Shown here: piece after piece, positions 18,106 through 27,715 of the stretch
Position numbering within the stretch: the stretch's first letter is position 1
Layout: each line of letters begins with the position of its first letter
DNA from: Streptomyces sp. NBC_00690
Lineage (GTDB): Bacteria > Actinomycetota > Actinomycetes > Streptomycetales > Streptomycetaceae
NCBI RefSeq assembly: GCF_036226685.1
Contig: NZ_CP109009.1
Coordinates: forward strand, 1,984,001-2,048,000
DNA length: 64,000 nt
Reading direction: 5' to 3'
Translations under genes and position numbers: made by a program
The notes under the pieces: generated by a model
What the model was told of the DNA's origin: nothing
The model's input: only the letters and a program-made list of their open reading frames with translations
Database searches by the model: none

Positions 18106-18903
18106 TTAGGCGGCGCGGTTGCGCCGGTACAGCACCGCTCCTGCCAGCAGCATCGCCGCACCGGCCGGAACAGCCACTCCCAGGGTGTTCACACCGGTCG
18201 CCGCCAGCGTGCCCGAGTCGTCGTTGTCCGCGACGGAGTGTGTCGCGGACTTGACGGTCCGCTCCTGGGGCGCCTCGGGCTTGGTCTGGGTACCGGTGTT
18301 CGGGGGCACGTGCCGCGGCTTGCTGGGTTCGACGGGGTTGCCCGGGCGCGGCTCGACGGGCCGCGGCTTCGCCGGTGTCACGGGCGTCACCGGCTGCTGC
18401 GGGTTGCCCGGCCGGCTCACGGACGAGGCGTTGGTGCAGTCGTTGCCGAACGTCGGGTTGAGGGCGCTCACCACGTTCACGGAGTTGCCGCAGACGTTGA
18501 CCGGCACATCGACCGGGGCCTGGACGTTGTTGCCGGAGAGCACCCCCGGAGAGTTGCTGGTGACGCCGCTGGCCACCGCGCCACCGCCGGTGGTCTGGCC
18601 ACCGCCCGTCTGCACACCGCCTCCCGGGGAGGTGTCGCCGGGCGCGGGTCGGCCCTGGGACGAGGAGTCGTTGCGGCATGTGTTGCCGAAGGTCGGGTTG
18701 AGGATGCCGACCGCGTTGACGGAGTTCCCACATGCATTGACGGGAACGTTCACCGGCACCTGGACCGAGTTCCCGGAGGCGACGCCCGGGGAGTTGGACG
18801 CTCCCCCGAAAGCTCCGGAGTCCGCGTGTGCGTATCCGCCGAGCGCCATGGCGCTGCCTGCGGCGGCCATGGTGATCAGGCCCTTGCGCGTGACCTGTCG
18901 CAT
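18106..18903 (-). CDS. chpC: Long, cell-wall-anchored chaplin
   Basis: A 265-aa secreted long chaplin. It has an N-terminal signal peptide (residues 1-28, ending AHA), then two chaplin domains at about 34-78 and 115-158. Each has the SPGxxSGN...VPVNxCGN...LNPxFGN pattern and a Cys pair (C58/C76 and C138/C156). A Pro-rich spacer, the sortase signal LAATG (233-237), a hydrophobic helix and the basic tail RRNRAA follow. Chaplins assemble into amyloid-like fibrils that make aerial hyphae hydrophobic; the long ones are coupled to peptidoglycan by class E sortases. The ATG has AAGGAAA upstream. Adjacent to the short chaplin gene in the same direction. Confidence 0.95.
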   Translation of the reverse strand: MRQVTRKGLITMAAAGSAMALGGYAHADSGAFGGASNSPGVASGNSVQVPVNVPVNACGNSVNAVGILNPTFGNTCRNDSSSQGRPAPGDTSPGGGVQTGGGQTTGGGAVASGVTSNSPGVLSGNNVQAPVDVPVNVCGNSVNVVSALNPTFGNDCTNASSVSRPGNPQQPVTPVTPAKPRPVEPRPGNPVEPSKPRHVPPNTGTQTKPEAPQERTVKSATHSVADNDDSGTLAATGVNTLGVAVPAGAAMLLAGAVLYRRNRAA

Positions 18904-19043
18904 AGGTTGTTTCCTTGCCTTCTTGTGGTCTGCCTCCGGGCCCGTCGCCCGAAAGCGGAAAGCCCGGGTGGTCGCGGGGTGCATGGCGAGCACTCCGGGA
19001 CCGCCCGGGTTCAAACCCAGACCCTGAGGGTCGATTCAGAACG

Positions 19044-19277
19044 TCACGAGTTGATGCAGGTGTTGCCGAAGGCGGGGTTGAGCAGCCCGACCACGGAGAT
19101 CGTGTTGCCGCACACATTGACCGGCACGTGGACGGGAACCTGAATGACGTTGCCCGAGATCACACCGGGGGAACCGACCGCAGCGCCCTGGGCGCCGGCG
19201 TCGGCCATCGCCACGCCCGCACCCGCGAGAACCAGGCCACCCGTGGCAGCCGCAGCGGCGACGATCTTCTTGATCAT
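19044..19277 (-). CDS. chpH: Short secreted chaplin
   Basis: A 77-aa protein: signal peptide (about 1-26, MIKKIVAAAAATGG...AMA) followed by a single chaplin domain with the Cys pair C56/C74 and the VPVHVPVNVCGN and LLNPAFGNTC motifs. Short chaplins self-assemble at the air-water interface. Position next to chpC matches chpH of S. coelicolor. GAGGAGGAAT immediately upstream is a strong ribosome site. The leader contains a 9-bp inverted repeat (19296-19304 with 19312-19320) that could form a stem 20 bases before the start codon. Confidence 0.95.
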   Translation of the reverse strand: MIKKIVAAAAATGGLVLAGAGVAMADAGAQGAAVGSPGVISGNVIQVPVHVPVNVCGNTISVVGLLNPAFGNTCINS

Positions 19278-19295
19278 TATTCCTCCTCGTTGGCA

Positions 19296-19320
19296 ATGCG
19301 GTCCCAGCCGCGGACCGCAT
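19296..19320 (-). promoter_or_regulatory. Inverted repeat in chpH leader
   Basis: Perfect 9-bp arms (19296-19304 and 19312-19320) with a 7-base spacer, just upstream of the chpH ribosome site. It could be an mRNA stem or an operator. I could not place a convincing BldN-type promoter pair, so regulation remains open. Confidence 0.35.
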
Positions 19321-19490
19321 CACCTGTAACGAGGAGGGACGGGTGGGGCAACCAGCCGTCGGGGCCTTTCACTCTTCTCAGTCAGTCACGCACACATTGA
19401 CGATTATGGGAGTGTCGTTTCAGCACACCGCCCCCGGCCGGGTCGCCGCCCGGCGCGGATGCGGTTCCCCGACCTCACAGGGCCGTACGC

Positions 19491-20825
19491 CTAACTCGCG
19501 TCGATGAAGCGGTCGAGCACCCGTACCCCGAAGGTCAGGCCGTCGACCGGGACCCTCTCGTCCACCCCGTGGAACATCCCCGCGAAGTCGAGCTCCGGGG
19601 GGAGCTTGAGGGGCGCGAAGCCGAAGCAGCGGATGCCGAGGTCGTCGAAGGACTTGGCGTCCGTGCCGCCGGACAGCATGTACGGGACCGCCCGGGCGAT
19701 CGGGTCCTCGGCCCTGAGCGCCGACTGGATCGCATCCACGAGGTCGCCGTCGAAGCTGGTCTCCAGCGCCTTGTCACCGTGGACGTCCTCCCGCTTGACG
19801 CGCGGGCCGAGCAGCCGGTCGAGGTCGGTGAGGAACTCCTCCTCGTACCCCGGCAAGAACCTGCCGTCGACATGGGCGGTCGCCTGCCCGGGGATGACGT
19901 TCACCTTGTAGCCGGCGCCGAGCATGGTGGGCGCGGCGGAGTTGCGCAGGGTCGCGCCCACCATCTTGGCGATGCCGCCGAGTTTGGCGAGGGTGGCGTC
20001 CATGTCCTCGGGATCGAGCGGAGTGCCGAGGGCGTCGGACAGTTCGTCGAGGAAGGACCGTACGGTCTTGGTCATCCTCACCGGCCACTTGTGGCGGCCC
20101 ACGCGGCCCACGGCCTCGCAGAGTTCGGTGATGGCGTTGTCGTTGTTGGTCATGGAACCGTGACCCGCGGTGCCGTCGACGGTCAGCCGCATCCAGTGCA
20201 TGCCCTTCTGGGCGGTCTCCACCAGATAGAGGCGCAGCTGTTCGTTGACGGTGAAGGAGAAGCCGCCGACCTCGCCGATCGCCTCGGTGACGCCTTCGAA
20301 GAGGTCGGGGTGCTTGTCGACGAGGTAGCGCGCCCCGTAGGCGCCGCCGGCCTCCTCGTCGGCGAGGAAGGCCAGCACGATGTCGCGCGGGGGCTTGCGC
20401 CCTGTACGCAACCGATCGCGCACCACGGCGAGCGTCATCGCGTCCATGTCCTTCATGTCGACGGCGCCTCGCCCCCAGACGCAGCCGTCCGCGATCTCAC
20501 CGGAGAAGGGGTGGTGGGTCCAGTCGTCGGCGTTCGCCGGTACGACGTCGGTGTGGCCGTGGATGAGCAGCGCGGGCCTGGAAGGGTCCTCGCCCTCGAT
20601 CCGGGCGACGGTGGAGGCACGGCCCGGATGGGATTCGAAGATCTTCGGTTCGAGCCCCACCTCGGCGAGCTTCTCCGCGATGTACTCGGCGGCGGCTCGC
20701 TCGCCGGGACCCGAGTGGTCCCCGTAGTTGCTGGTGTCGATCCGGATCAGCTCACGGCAGAGGTCGACGACCTCGTCCTGGCCCGAGACGGCACGGGCCG
20801 TCGACTCGCTCACGGACTCGCTCAC
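19491..20825 (-). CDS. M20-family metallopeptidase
   Basis: A 444-aa zinc peptidase of the M20/M25/M40 family (ArgE/DapE/dipeptidase-like). Metal-binding elements: HGHTDVVPA (H91, D93), GRGAVDMKDMDA (D123) and FLADEEAGG (catalytic Glu pair, about 157). The dimerisation domain lies in the middle and the final His in MFHGVDERV. GTG 20825 is chosen for the GGGAGGAAT at the right distance. The product likely hydrolyses small peptides or N-acylated amino acids; the exact substrate cannot be read. Located between chpH and a tRNA gene. Confidence 0.92.
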   Translation of the reverse strand: MSESVSESTARAVSGQDEVVDLCRELIRIDTSNYGDHSGPGERAAAEYIAEKLAEVGLEPKIFESHPGRASTVARIEGEDPSRPALLIHGHTDVVPANADDWTHHPFSGEIADGCVWGRGAVDMKDMDAMTLAVVRDRLRTGRKPPRDIVLAFLADEEAGGAYGARYLVDKHPDLFEGVTEAIGEVGGFSFTVNEQLRLYLVETAQKGMHWMRLTVDGTAGHGSMTNNDNAITELCEAVGRVGRHKWPVRMTKTVRSFLDELSDALGTPLDPEDMDATLAKLGGIAKMVGATLRNSAAPTMLGAGYKVNVIPGQATAHVDGRFLPGYEEEFLTDLDRLLGPRVKREDVHGDKALETSFDGDLVDAIQSALRAEDPIARAVPYMLSGGTDAKSFDDLGIRCFGFAPLKLPPELDFAGMFHGVDERVPVDGLTFGVRVLDRFIDAS

Positions 20826-21013
20826 GCTGATTCCTCCCGCTCTCGCTGCTGGTGGTTCCGACCCATCCTCCCGCGACGGATCGGGGTCCCCAAGGGTCGC
20901 ACCCCCCGCGATGGGGTGGTGCCGGGCGACCGGGGCCAACCGCGTCGCACGGGACGCCCGTACGGGCCCTCGCTGCGGACGGACGGGCGTGATCGAGCAC
21001 TCCGAATGTTTGC

Positions 21014-21019
21014 TATGGT
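21014..21019 (+). promoter_or_regulatory. Possible -10 box for tRNA-Leu
   Basis: TATGGT at 21014-21019 lies 43 bases before the mature tRNA 5' end in an A/T-richer patch. A -35 element is not clear. Confidence 0.3.
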
Positions 21020-21061
21020 TTTCCACGTCGCAGCGGCCAGAGGCCAGGCGGCAGACACCTT

Positions 21062-21149
21062 GTCCGGGTGGCGGAATGGCAGACGCGCTAGCTTGAGGTG
21101 CTAGTGCCCTTTATCGGGCGTGGGGGTTCAAGTCCCCCCTCGGACACCA
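21062..21149 (+). tRNA. tRNA-Leu (anticodon GAG)
   Basis: A class II tRNA with long variable arm. The acceptor stem pairs GTCCGGG with CTCGGAC (one G-T wobble). The D-arm GGCGGAATGGCAGACGC is typical of tRNA-Leu. The anticodon stem CTAGC/GCTAG carries loop TTGAGGT with anticodon GAG. The TPC arm GGGGGTTCAAGTCCCCC is perfect. Discriminator A at 21146 is followed by an encoded CCA (21147-21149). It reads CUC/CUU codons. Confidence 0.97.
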
Positions 21150-21156
21150 CCAGCAG

Positions 21157-21186
21157 GAACCCCAGTTGATCTGGGGTTCTTCTGTT
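21157..21186 (+). terminator. Intrinsic terminator of tRNA-Leu
   Basis: Perfect 9-bp stem (21157-21165 with 21171-21179), 5-base loop, followed by a T-rich tract TCTTCTGTTTTT. Unusual here in having a U-tract. Confidence 0.85.
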
Positions 21187-21335
21187 TTTAGCGGCCTGTG
21201 TTTTTTGCGGACTGACTCCGACCGTGGCGTTCGACAGAACCGCGCGATGCATGGTCGACGCCGGGGCTCGGGGCAGTCGGCTTGGTCCCGGCCGGGCGGG
21301 CGGGGGCCCATCGGGCGGACGCATAGGGTCACGGG

Positions 21336-22274
21336 GTGAGACGGAGAAAAGCACCCCCGCCCGCCCCGCTCCCCCAGCGGGAGGGCATCGACCCCGTGCG
21401 GGTCCGGTTGCCCGCGGATCCGGAGGGCGCGTGGGCGACCGTGCTGGACCACTTCGTGGCGCGGTACGCGCGGGCGATCGGGCCGGAGCGGGTGCGGGCG
21501 CTCTTCGACGAGGGACGCGTCGTCGACGCCGACGGACCGGTGGCAGCGGACGAGACGTACGCCCCCGGTCGGTACCTCTGGTTCCACCGGGACTTCGCCG
21601 GGGAGGAGCGGGTGCCGTTCGAGGTGACGGTGGTCCATCGGGACGAGCGGTTGCTGATCGTCGACAAACCGCACTTCCTCGCCACCACCCCGCGGGGAGG
21701 GCACATCACGGAGACGGCGGTGGCGCGGCTGCGCCGGGATCTGGGGCTGCCCCTGCTCCAACCGGCGCACCGACTGGACCGGTTGACCGCGGGTCTTGTG
21801 CTGTTCGTCGTACGCCCCGAGGACCGCGGCGCGTACCAGACGATGTTCCGCGATCGACGGGTGCACAAGGAGTACGAGGCAGTGGCTCCGTACGATCCGC
21901 GAGTGGTGCTGCCCACGACCGTACGCAGTCGGATCGTCAAGGAGCCGGGGGTGCTCGCCGCCTACGAGGAGGACGGCGAGCCGAACAGCGAGACGCGGAT
22001 CGCGTTGGTGGCCCACAGCGGACAGCTCGGCGGATACCGGCTGTTGCCGACGACCGGGCGCACCCATCAACTGCGGGTCCACATGAGCCGCATCGGATTG
22101 CCCCTGCTGAACGATCCGCTCTATCCCACGGTGCGCGAGCAGCGCCCCGGCGATCCCGAGCACCACGACCGCCCCCTCCAGCTCCTGGCGAGGGTGCTGG
22201 AGTTCACCGATCCGGTGACGGGTGGGGCGCGTCGTTTCGAGAGCCGACTGCGACTGGCTCAGTGGCCCCGGTGA
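21336..22274 (+). CDS. RluA-family pseudouridine synthase
   Basis: A 312-aa RNA-modifying enzyme. The catalytic motif HRLDRLTAGLVLF carries the essential Asp at about residue 148. LLIVDKPHFLATTP and TGRTHQLRVHM are further RluA signatures. The first about 90 residues form an S4-like/N-terminal region. It isomerises uridine in rRNA or tRNA; the target position cannot be told. GTG start at 21336. The 3' end overlaps the convergent MBL hydrolase gene by 16 bp. Confidence 0.9.
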   Translation: MRRRKAPPPAPLPQREGIDPVRVRLPADPEGAWATVLDHFVARYARAIGPERVRALFDEGRVVDADGPVAADETYAPGRYLWFHRDFAGEERVPFEVTVVHRDERLLIVDKPHFLATTPRGGHITETAVARLRRDLGLPLLQPAHRLDRLTAGLVLFVVRPEDRGAYQTMFRDRRVHKEYEAVAPYDPRVVLPTTVRSRIVKEPGVLAAYEEDGEPNSETRIALVAHSGQLGGYRLLPTTGRTHQLRVHMSRIGLPLLNDPLYPTVREQRPGDPEHHDRPLQLLARVLEFTDPVTGGARRFESRLRLAQWPR

Positions 22275-22897
22275 ATCCACTCTGCGAGGTGCGGTGACTC
22301 GTCCGCGACGGTGGTGGAGTCCCCGTGCCCGGTGCGCACGACGGTCCCTTCGGGCAGCGAGAACAGCCGCTCCCGGATGGAGTCGATGATCGTCGGGAAG
22401 TGGGAGAAGGACCGCCCGGTGGCTCCCGGTCCGCCGTGGAAGAGGGTGTCGCCGGTGAAAACGGTCTCCAGGGCCGGGGCGTAGAGGCAGACGGCGCCGG
22501 GGGCGTGGCCCGGGGTGTGCAGCACGGTCAGCTCGACACCGGCCACGGTCAGGACCTGACCGTCCGACAGTTCACCGTCGAGGGCTCGGTCGGGGTGGGT
22601 CATCTTCCACAGCGGCAGGTCATCGGGGTGGAGCAGGATCGGTGCCCCGGTGGCCGCGGCGAGCGCGGGGGCGGCATCGATGTGGTCGTTGTGCGCATGG
22701 GTGCACACGATCGCGCGGAGCGTACGGCCGTTCAGCGCGGCCTCGATCGCCGCTGCGTCGTGTGCGGCGTCGATGACGACGGCCTCGGTGTCATCCCCGA
22801 CGATCCAGACGTTGTTCTCGACGTCCCAGGTGCCCCCGTCGAGGGAGAAGGTGCCGGCCGTGACCAGATGGTCGATGCGTGCGGGTCCCTGTGCCAT
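22259..22897 (-). CDS. MBL-fold hydrolase of mycothiol/formaldehyde pathway
   Basis: A 212-aa metallo-beta-lactamase-fold enzyme with the dinuclear metal motif THAHNDHID (about residues 66-74), HTPGHAPGA and FTGDTLF. It starts by overlapping the stop of the mycothiol-dependent formaldehyde dehydrogenase gene (TGATG), so the two are translationally coupled. In actinobacteria this hydrolase is repeatedly paired with MscR and is presumed to hydrolyse the S-formylmycothiol product, as a functional analogue of glyoxalase II-type or S-formylglutathione hydrolases. Convergent with and overlapping the pseudouridine synthase. Confidence 0.88.
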   Translation of the reverse strand: MAQGPARIDHLVTAGTFSLDGGTWDVENNVWIVGDDTEAVVIDAAHDAAAIEAALNGRTLRAIVCTHAHNDHIDAAPALAAATGAPILLHPDDLPLWKMTHPDRALDGELSDGQVLTVAGVELTVLHTPGHAPGAVCLYAPALETVFTGDTLFHGGPGATGRSFSHFPTIIDSIRERLFSLPEGTVVRTGHGDSTTVADESPHLAEWIHRGH

Positions 22898-23982
22898 CAG
22901 AACACCACCACCGAACGCAGCACGTCACCGTGGTGCATACGGTCGAACGCGGCTTCCACATCGCCGAGTCCGATGGTCTCGCTGACGAAGGCGCCGAGGT
23001 CGATCCTGCCCTGCTGGTGGAGGTCGATCAGCATCGGGAAGTCCCGGGAGGGCAGGCAGTCGCCGTACCAGGACGACTTCAGCGAGCCGCCGCGGCCGAA
23101 GACATCGATCAGCGGCAGTTCCAGCTTCATGTCGGGCGTGGGAACGCCGACGAGGACGACCGTGCCCGCCAGATCACGGGCGTAGAACGCCTGCTGATAG
23201 GTCTCGGGGCGGCCGACGGCCTCGATGACGACGTCGGCGCCGTTGCCACCGGTCAGCTCGCGGATCGCCTCGACGGGGTCGGTGCCGCGGGAGTTGACGG
23301 TGTGGGTGGCGCCCATGGTCCGGGCGGTCTCCAGCTTGCGGTCGTCGATGTCGACGGCGATGATCCGTGCCGCACCCGCGAGCCGCGCGCCCACGATCGC
23401 CGCGTCGCCCACTCCGCCGCAACCGATGACGGCGACCGAGTCGCCGCGGCCGACCTCGCCGGTGTTGATCGCGGCGCCGATGCCGGCCATGACACCGCAG
23501 CCGAGGAGACCCGCCACGGACGGGGAGACCTCCGGGTCGACCTTGGTGCACTGCCCCGCGGCGACGAGGGTCTTCTCGGCGAACGCACCGATACCGAGCG
23601 CCGGCGAGAGTTCCGTGCCGTCGAGGAGGGTCATCTTCTGACGGGCGTTGTGGGTGTCGAAGCAGTACCAGGGGCGGCCCCGCAGACAGGAACGACAGCG
23701 CCCGCAGACCGCGCGCCAGTTGAGGACGACAAAGTCCCCGGGGGCGACATCGGTGACGTCGGGGCCCACCGACTCGACCACGCCGGCGGCCTCATGGCCC
23801 AACAGGAACGGGAAGTCGTCGTTGATCCCGCCCTGCTTGTAGTGGAGGTCGGTGTGGCAGACGCCGCACGCCTGCACCTTCACCACGGCCTCGCCCGGGC
23901 CCGGGTCGGGGACGACGATCGTCTCCACCCGCACCGGCTCGTTCTTGCCCGGTGCAATCACGCCCAACACCTGCTGCGACAT
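22897..23982 (-). CDS. mscR: S-(hydroxymethyl)mycothiol dehydrogenase
   Basis: A 361-aa zinc-dependent medium-chain alcohol dehydrogenase. The catalytic-zinc region [12 protein letters not shown] and GHEAAGVVE, the four-Cys structural zinc loop [15 protein letters not shown] and the NAD-binding [13 protein letters not shown] are intact. The start [17 protein letters not shown] and the overall sequence match mycothiol-dependent formaldehyde dehydrogenase/MscR, which oxidises the formaldehyde-mycothiol adduct and can reduce S-nitrosomycothiol. ATG 23982 has an A/G-rich site GAAAGGCAGGG upstream. It forms an operon with the MBL hydrolase and is divergent from the multicopper oxidase. Confidence 0.93.
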   Translation of the reverse strand: MSQQVLGVIAPGKNEPVRVETIVVPDPGPGEAVVKVQACGVCHTDLHYKQGGINDDFPFLLGHEAAGVVESVGPDVTDVAPGDFVVLNWRAVCGRCRSCLRGRPWYCFDTHNARQKMTLLDGTELSPALGIGAFAEKTLVAAGQCTKVDPEVSPSVAGLLGCGVMAGIGAAINTGEVGRGDSVAVIGCGGVGDAAIVGARLAGAARIIAVDIDDRKLETARTMGATHTVNSRGTDPVEAIRELTGGNGADVVIEAVGRPETYQQAFYARDLAGTVVLVGVPTPDMKLELPLIDVFGRGGSLKSSWYGDCLPSRDFPMLIDLHQQGRIDLGAFVSETIGLGDVEAAFDRMHHGDVLRSVVVF

Positions 23983-24201
23983 CAAAGCCCTGCCTTTCTT
24001 CACGCTCGACCGGCCACCACTATGGCCCGTCACGGCGGCGCGCCGCGATGGCTCGTATGCACGTTACACACTGGGCCATACGGGTGTTATATCGGCCAGA
24101 TTGTCCGGAACGGGCAACTCCACCAGACCAGGACAAGTCTTGGAGTGCGAACCGACCACACAGCAGCCGTTCACACGACACACGGGACTACGGGGGAACG
24201 T

Positions 24202-26175
24202 ATGACCGAAGTGACCGAGACCGTACAGCAGGCCGCGTCAGGACCAGGCGCATCGGCCGAACAGTATCCAGCAGCACCGGGCGGACCGGGTGCCGCCGAG
24301 TGGGCGGGCATCCCCGCCCACGCCATCACCGAGAGCATCATCGAGCAGGCCACGGCCGGGGGCAGCCGTGAACTGACGTCCTACCTGGACGCGATGCCGG
24401 TACCCCCGGTACTGCGGCCCGACGAGCCGGACGTCCGCCGGGAAGTCGAGATCGCGCTGCGCCCGACCTGGGTGCGGATGCACTCCCAACTGCCGCCGAC
24501 CCTGATGTGGGGCTACGAGGGAAGCGTGCCCGGCCCGACCATCGAGGTGCGGCGCGGGCAGCGCATCCGGATCGCCTGGACCAACCGCATCCCCCTCGGC
24601 AGCGAGTTCCCGGTGACCGCCGTGGAGGTGGGGCCCGCCCGTCCGGGGCAGCCGCTCCCCCACAACCGGCCGGGACGCGAGGGGGTGGAGCCCAGCAAGG
24701 ACGTCGCGGCCCTGCCCGCATGGTCGGTGACGCATCTGCACGGCGCACAGACCGGCGGCGGCAACGACGGTTGGGCCGACAACGCCGTCGGGTTCGGTGA
24801 CGCCCAACTGTCGGAGTACCCGAACGACCACGCCGCCACACAGTGGTGGTACCACGACCACGCGATGAACATCACCCGTTGGAACGTCTATGCGGGTCTC
24901 GTCGGCACCTATCTGATCAGGGACGACGAGGAGGAGGCGCTGGGGTTGCCGTCCGGGGAGCGGGAAATGCCCCTGATCCTCGCCGACCGCAACATCGACA
25001 CCGACTCCGACGGTCGGCTCAACGGACGGCTGCTCCACAAGACCTCGATCCTGGTGGCCAAGCACCCGGAGACGGGAAAGCCGGTGACGCTGCCGTTCGT
25101 GGGTCCGTACTCCACGGTGAACGGGGTGATCTGGCCGCATCTGGACGTCGATGCCGACTGGTACCGGTTCCGGCTCGTGAATGCTTCGAACGCCCGCGTC
25201 TACAACCTGGTCCTGGTCGACGAGGACGGCGACCCGGTGCCCGGGGTGGTGCACCAGATCGGTAGCGACGGCGGCTTGCTGCCCCGAGCGGTGACTCACG
25301 ACTTCATCGGCGGTGCGCCCCTGATCGCGGCGCCCGCCGAGCGGTTCGACCTGCTGATCGACTTTCGCAAGCTGGCCGGGCGCAAGGTGCGGCTGGTCAA
25401 CAAGGGGCGCAATCAGCCGCCCGGGGTGCCTGACCTCGCGGACAGCATTCCCCATCCGCAGGTGATGGAGTTCCGGGTGGACAAGTGCGAGCGGCCGAGC
25501 CGGTTCTCGCTGCCTTCGATGATCTCGGGCTCCTTCCGCCGCTTCGACCATGACCACGTCGACCACGGTCATCGGCTGATCGTGCTGACCCCACCGGCCA
25601 CGGTCGGCGGCGGCGGGCATCCCGAGATCTGGGAGATGGCGGAGCTCAAGGACGTGGAGGCCGCCGCGATCACGGTGCCGACGGAGGGCATCGTCCAGGT
25701 CAAGGGCTCCGACGGAAAGCTGAGGACCTATCGACGTACGTCACGCACCTTCAACGACGGGCTCGGGTTCACCATCGGCGAGGGCAGCTACGAGCAGTGG
25801 TCCTTCCTCAATCTGAGCGTCATCATGCATCCCATGCACATCCACCTGGCGGACTTCCAGGTGCTGGCCCGGGAGGCGTACGACGTGACGGGCTTCGATC
25901 CGGTGCTCGGCGGGACCCGTAGTCCCATCACCTTCGATCCGGGCCGGCCGCTTGCGGTGCCGCCCAACGAGCAGGGGTGGAAGGACGTCTTCCGGGTGAC
26001 CGCCGCGGAGTCGGTGAAGGTGATGGGGCACTTTGACGGGGCGTACGGGCGCTTCATGTACCACTGCCACCTGCTGGAGCACGAGGACATGGGGATGATG
26101 CGGCCCTTCGTGGTGATGCCCCCCGAGGCGTTGAAGTTCGACCACGGCACCGGACACGGCGGCCATCACGCCTGA
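24202..26175 (+). CDS. Multicopper oxidase, phenoxazinone-synthase-like
   Basis: A 657-aa laccase-type oxidase resembling phenoxazinone synthase (o-aminophenol oxidase) and bilirubin oxidase-like enzymes. All four copper-ligand blocks are present: THLHG (about 177-181), WYHDH (216-220), HPMHIHL (about 542-549) and [14 protein letters not shown] (about 620-633). The first about 60 residues are Pro/Ala/Gly-rich without an obvious Sec or Tat signal, suggesting an intracellular enzyme as known for PhsA. ATG 24202 is chosen at the first in-frame Met after the divergent promoter region; the frame stays open far upstream only because it shadows mscR. Possible substrates are aminophenols or bilirubin-like compounds. 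Confidence 0.9.
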   Translation: MTEVTETVQQAASGPGASAEQYPAAPGGPGAAEWAGIPAHAITESIIEQATAGGSRELTSYLDAMPVPPVLRPDEPDVRREVEIALRPTWVRMHSQLPPTLMWGYEGSVPGPTIEVRRGQRIRIAWTNRIPLGSEFPVTAVEVGPARPGQPLPHNRPGREGVEPSKDVAALPAWSVTHLHGAQTGGGNDGWADNAVGFGDAQLSEYPNDHAATQWWYHDHAMNITRWNVYAGLVGTYLIRDDEEEALGLPSGEREMPLILADRNIDTDSDGRLNGRLLHKTSILVAKHPETGKPVTLPFVGPYSTVNGVIWPHLDVDADWYRFRLVNASNARVYNLVLVDEDGDPVPGVVHQIGSDGGLLPRAVTHDFIGGAPLIAAPAERFDLLIDFRKLAGRKVRLVNKGRNQPPGVPDLADSIPHPQVMEFRVDKCERPSRFSLPSMISGSFRRFDHDHVDHGHRLIVLTPPATVGGGGHPEIWEMAELKDVEAAAITVPTEGIVQVKGSDGKLRTYRRTSRTFNDGLGFTIGEGSYEQWSFLNLSVIMHPMHIHLADFQVLAREAYDVTGFDPVLGGTRSPITFDPGRPLAVPPNEQGWKDVFRVTAAESVKVMGHFDGAYGRFMYHCHLLEHEDMGMMRPFVVMPPEALKFDHGTGHGGHHA

Positions 26176-26272
26176 GTGGTCGATCGAGTGGGCGTAGGGC
26201 TCCGCGGGTCACCCCGTGGGGCCCTTCCGCCTGGGAGGGGCGGGTGCGGGCTCCATCCGGCCGGGACCGACG

Positions 26273-27004
26273 TCACCCGGACGGGTCGGGTGCCAGTACG
26301 TCCAGCTCGGCCAGCGCCCCCACGGCGATCTCGCGGGTGATCCGCTCGGCCCGCTCGGCGTCACCCGCGCGGACCGCCTCGGCGACCTGGACGTGCAGGG
26401 TCACCGCCGCCGGATCCGGGTCGTCGAACATCACCTGGTGATGCGTGCGCCCGGTCAGGACCTCGGCCACCACATCGCCGAGCCGCGCAAACATCTCGTT
26501 GCCGGAGGCGTTGAGGACCACCCGGTGGAAGGCGACGTCGTGCTTGAGGTAACCGTCGAGTTGGTGCCCGCGCGAGGTCGCGACCATGCCCAGCGCGCAG
26601 GCGGTCAGTTCGGCGCACTGGTCGGGGGTGGCGTGGCGTGCGGCGAGGCCGGCGGCCACCGGCTCGATGGCCGAGCGCAGCACGGTGAGCGAACGCAGTT
26701 GCCGCGGGCGGTCGACGCCGGCCAGCCGCCAGCGGATGACGCGCGGGTCGTAGACGTTCCACTCCTCGATGGCGCGAACGGTGACCCCGACCCGACGCCG
26801 GGACTCCACCAGGCTCATCGACTCCAGGACGCGGATCACCTCGCGGACGACCGTGCGCGAGACGTCGAAACGCTGGGCGATCTCGTCGGTGCGCAACACG
26901 CTGGCCTGCGGATACTCGCCGGCCGTGATGGCGAGGCCCAGGGTGTCGAGTACATGCGTGTGCAGGCCCTGGCCCGCCGAGGCCGTCTGGCCCGCTGTGG
27001 TCAT
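26273..27004 (-). CDS. gntR: GntR/FadR-type repressor of gluconate genes
   Basis: A 243-aa regulator with an N-terminal winged helix-turn-helix (LRTDEIAQRFDVSRTVVREV, about residues 38-58) and a C-terminal all-helical FCD ligand domain (EPVAAGLAARHA, HDVAFHRVVLNASGN). It is divergent from gntK-gntP, the classic layout for a gluconate-responsive repressor acting on the shared spacer. ATG 27004 is used because residues added by the longer frame do not fit the family. Role inferred from family and context. Confidence 0.88.
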   Translation of the reverse strand: MTTAGQTASAGQGLHTHVLDTLGLAITAGEYPQASVLRTDEIAQRFDVSRTVVREVIRVLESMSLVESRRRVGVTVRAIEEWNVYDPRVIRWRLAGVDRPRQLRSLTVLRSAIEPVAAGLAARHATPDQCAELTACALGMVATSRGHQLDGYLKHDVAFHRVVLNASGNEMFARLGDVVAEVLTGRTHHQVMFDDPDPAAVTLHVQVAEAVRAGDAERAERITREIAVGALAELDVLAPDPSG

Positions 27005-27029
27005 GGGGCAAGAGTACGTGGCATCCCTC

Positions 27030-27095
27030 ACGCAGAAAAAGTATGACGTTTAGATCTCGACCTCTTGAATATGTCGTACGTAATAGGTTTCAGTA
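27030..27095. promoter_or_regulatory. Candidate GntR operator/promoter between gntR and gntK
   Basis: An A/T-rich stretch unlike its surroundings. GTCGTAC (27073-27079), flanked by AT and GTAAT, has the GT-N3-AC core of FadR-subfamily GntR operators. A related TATGACGTT occurs about 30 bp away (27041-27049). TAGGTT (27083-27088) could serve as a -10 box for gntK. Confidence 0.4.
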
Positions 27096-27148
27096 GCGCG
27101 ACGGACAGATGTCGACACCGGCGTCGACTCAAGACAGCGAGGCATGAG

Positions 27149-27658
27149 ATGACCACCCCCCACGTCGTCGTGGTGATGGGCGTCGCAGGAACCGGCAAGA
27201 CCACCATCGGTCCCCTGCTCGCCGATGCGCTGGGCGTTCCCTACGCCGAAGGCGACGACTTCCACCCCGAGGCGAACATAGCCAAGATGTCGGCCGGCGT
27301 TCCGTTGGACGACGCCGACCGCTGGCCCTGGCTGGACGCGATCGGAAGCTGGGCCCATGACCGGGCCGGATCGGGTGGGGTGGTCTCCAGCTCGGCTCTC
27401 AAGCGCGCCTACCGGGACCGGCTGCGCGCGGCTGCCCCGAACGCGGTCTTCCTCCATCTGACCGGCGACCGGGCGCTCATCGAGCAGCGGATGGCCGAGC
27501 GCAAGGGCCACTTCATGCCGACGAGACTCCTCGACTCCCAGTTCGCCACCCTCCAGCAGCTGGAGGAGGACGAGCGGGGTGTCGCCGTCGATGTGTCCGG
27601 CACCCCCGAGGACATCACCGGCAGGGCGGTCGTCGAACTCCGCCGGCTGGACGCCTGA
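27149..27658 (+). CDS. gntK: Gluconokinase
   Basis: A 169-aa P-loop kinase that phosphorylates gluconate to 6-phosphogluconate for the pentose phosphate pathway. The Walker A GVAGTGKTT is at about residues 11-19, followed by EGDDFHPEANIAKM and the gluconokinase signatures VVSSSALKRAYRD and KGHFMPTRLLDSQ. Family length is normal. Followed by the gluconate permease gene gntP after 57 bases. Confidence 0.95.
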   Translation: MTTPHVVVVMGVAGTGKTTIGPLLADALGVPYAEGDDFHPEANIAKMSAGVPLDDADRWPWLDAIGSWAHDRAGSGGVVSSSALKRAYRDRLRAAAPNAVFLHLTGDRALIEQRMAERKGHFMPTRLLDSQFATLQQLEEDERGVAVDVSGTPEDITGRAVVELRRLDA

Positions 27659-27715
27659 CCGACCCGCTCCGCCCTCCCCACCCGTGCACCCGTCCCCCTT
27701 CTGTGAGGAACCACC

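Noticed and set aside
19278..19490. BldN-type promoter for chpH
   Set aside because: Expected from biology, but no convincing -35/-10 pair could be aligned on the minus strand.
22879..24201. Upstream extension of the multicopper oxidase frame by 441 codons
   Set aside because: It is the antisense of the formaldehyde dehydrogenase gene; copper-oxidase homology begins only after ATG 24202.
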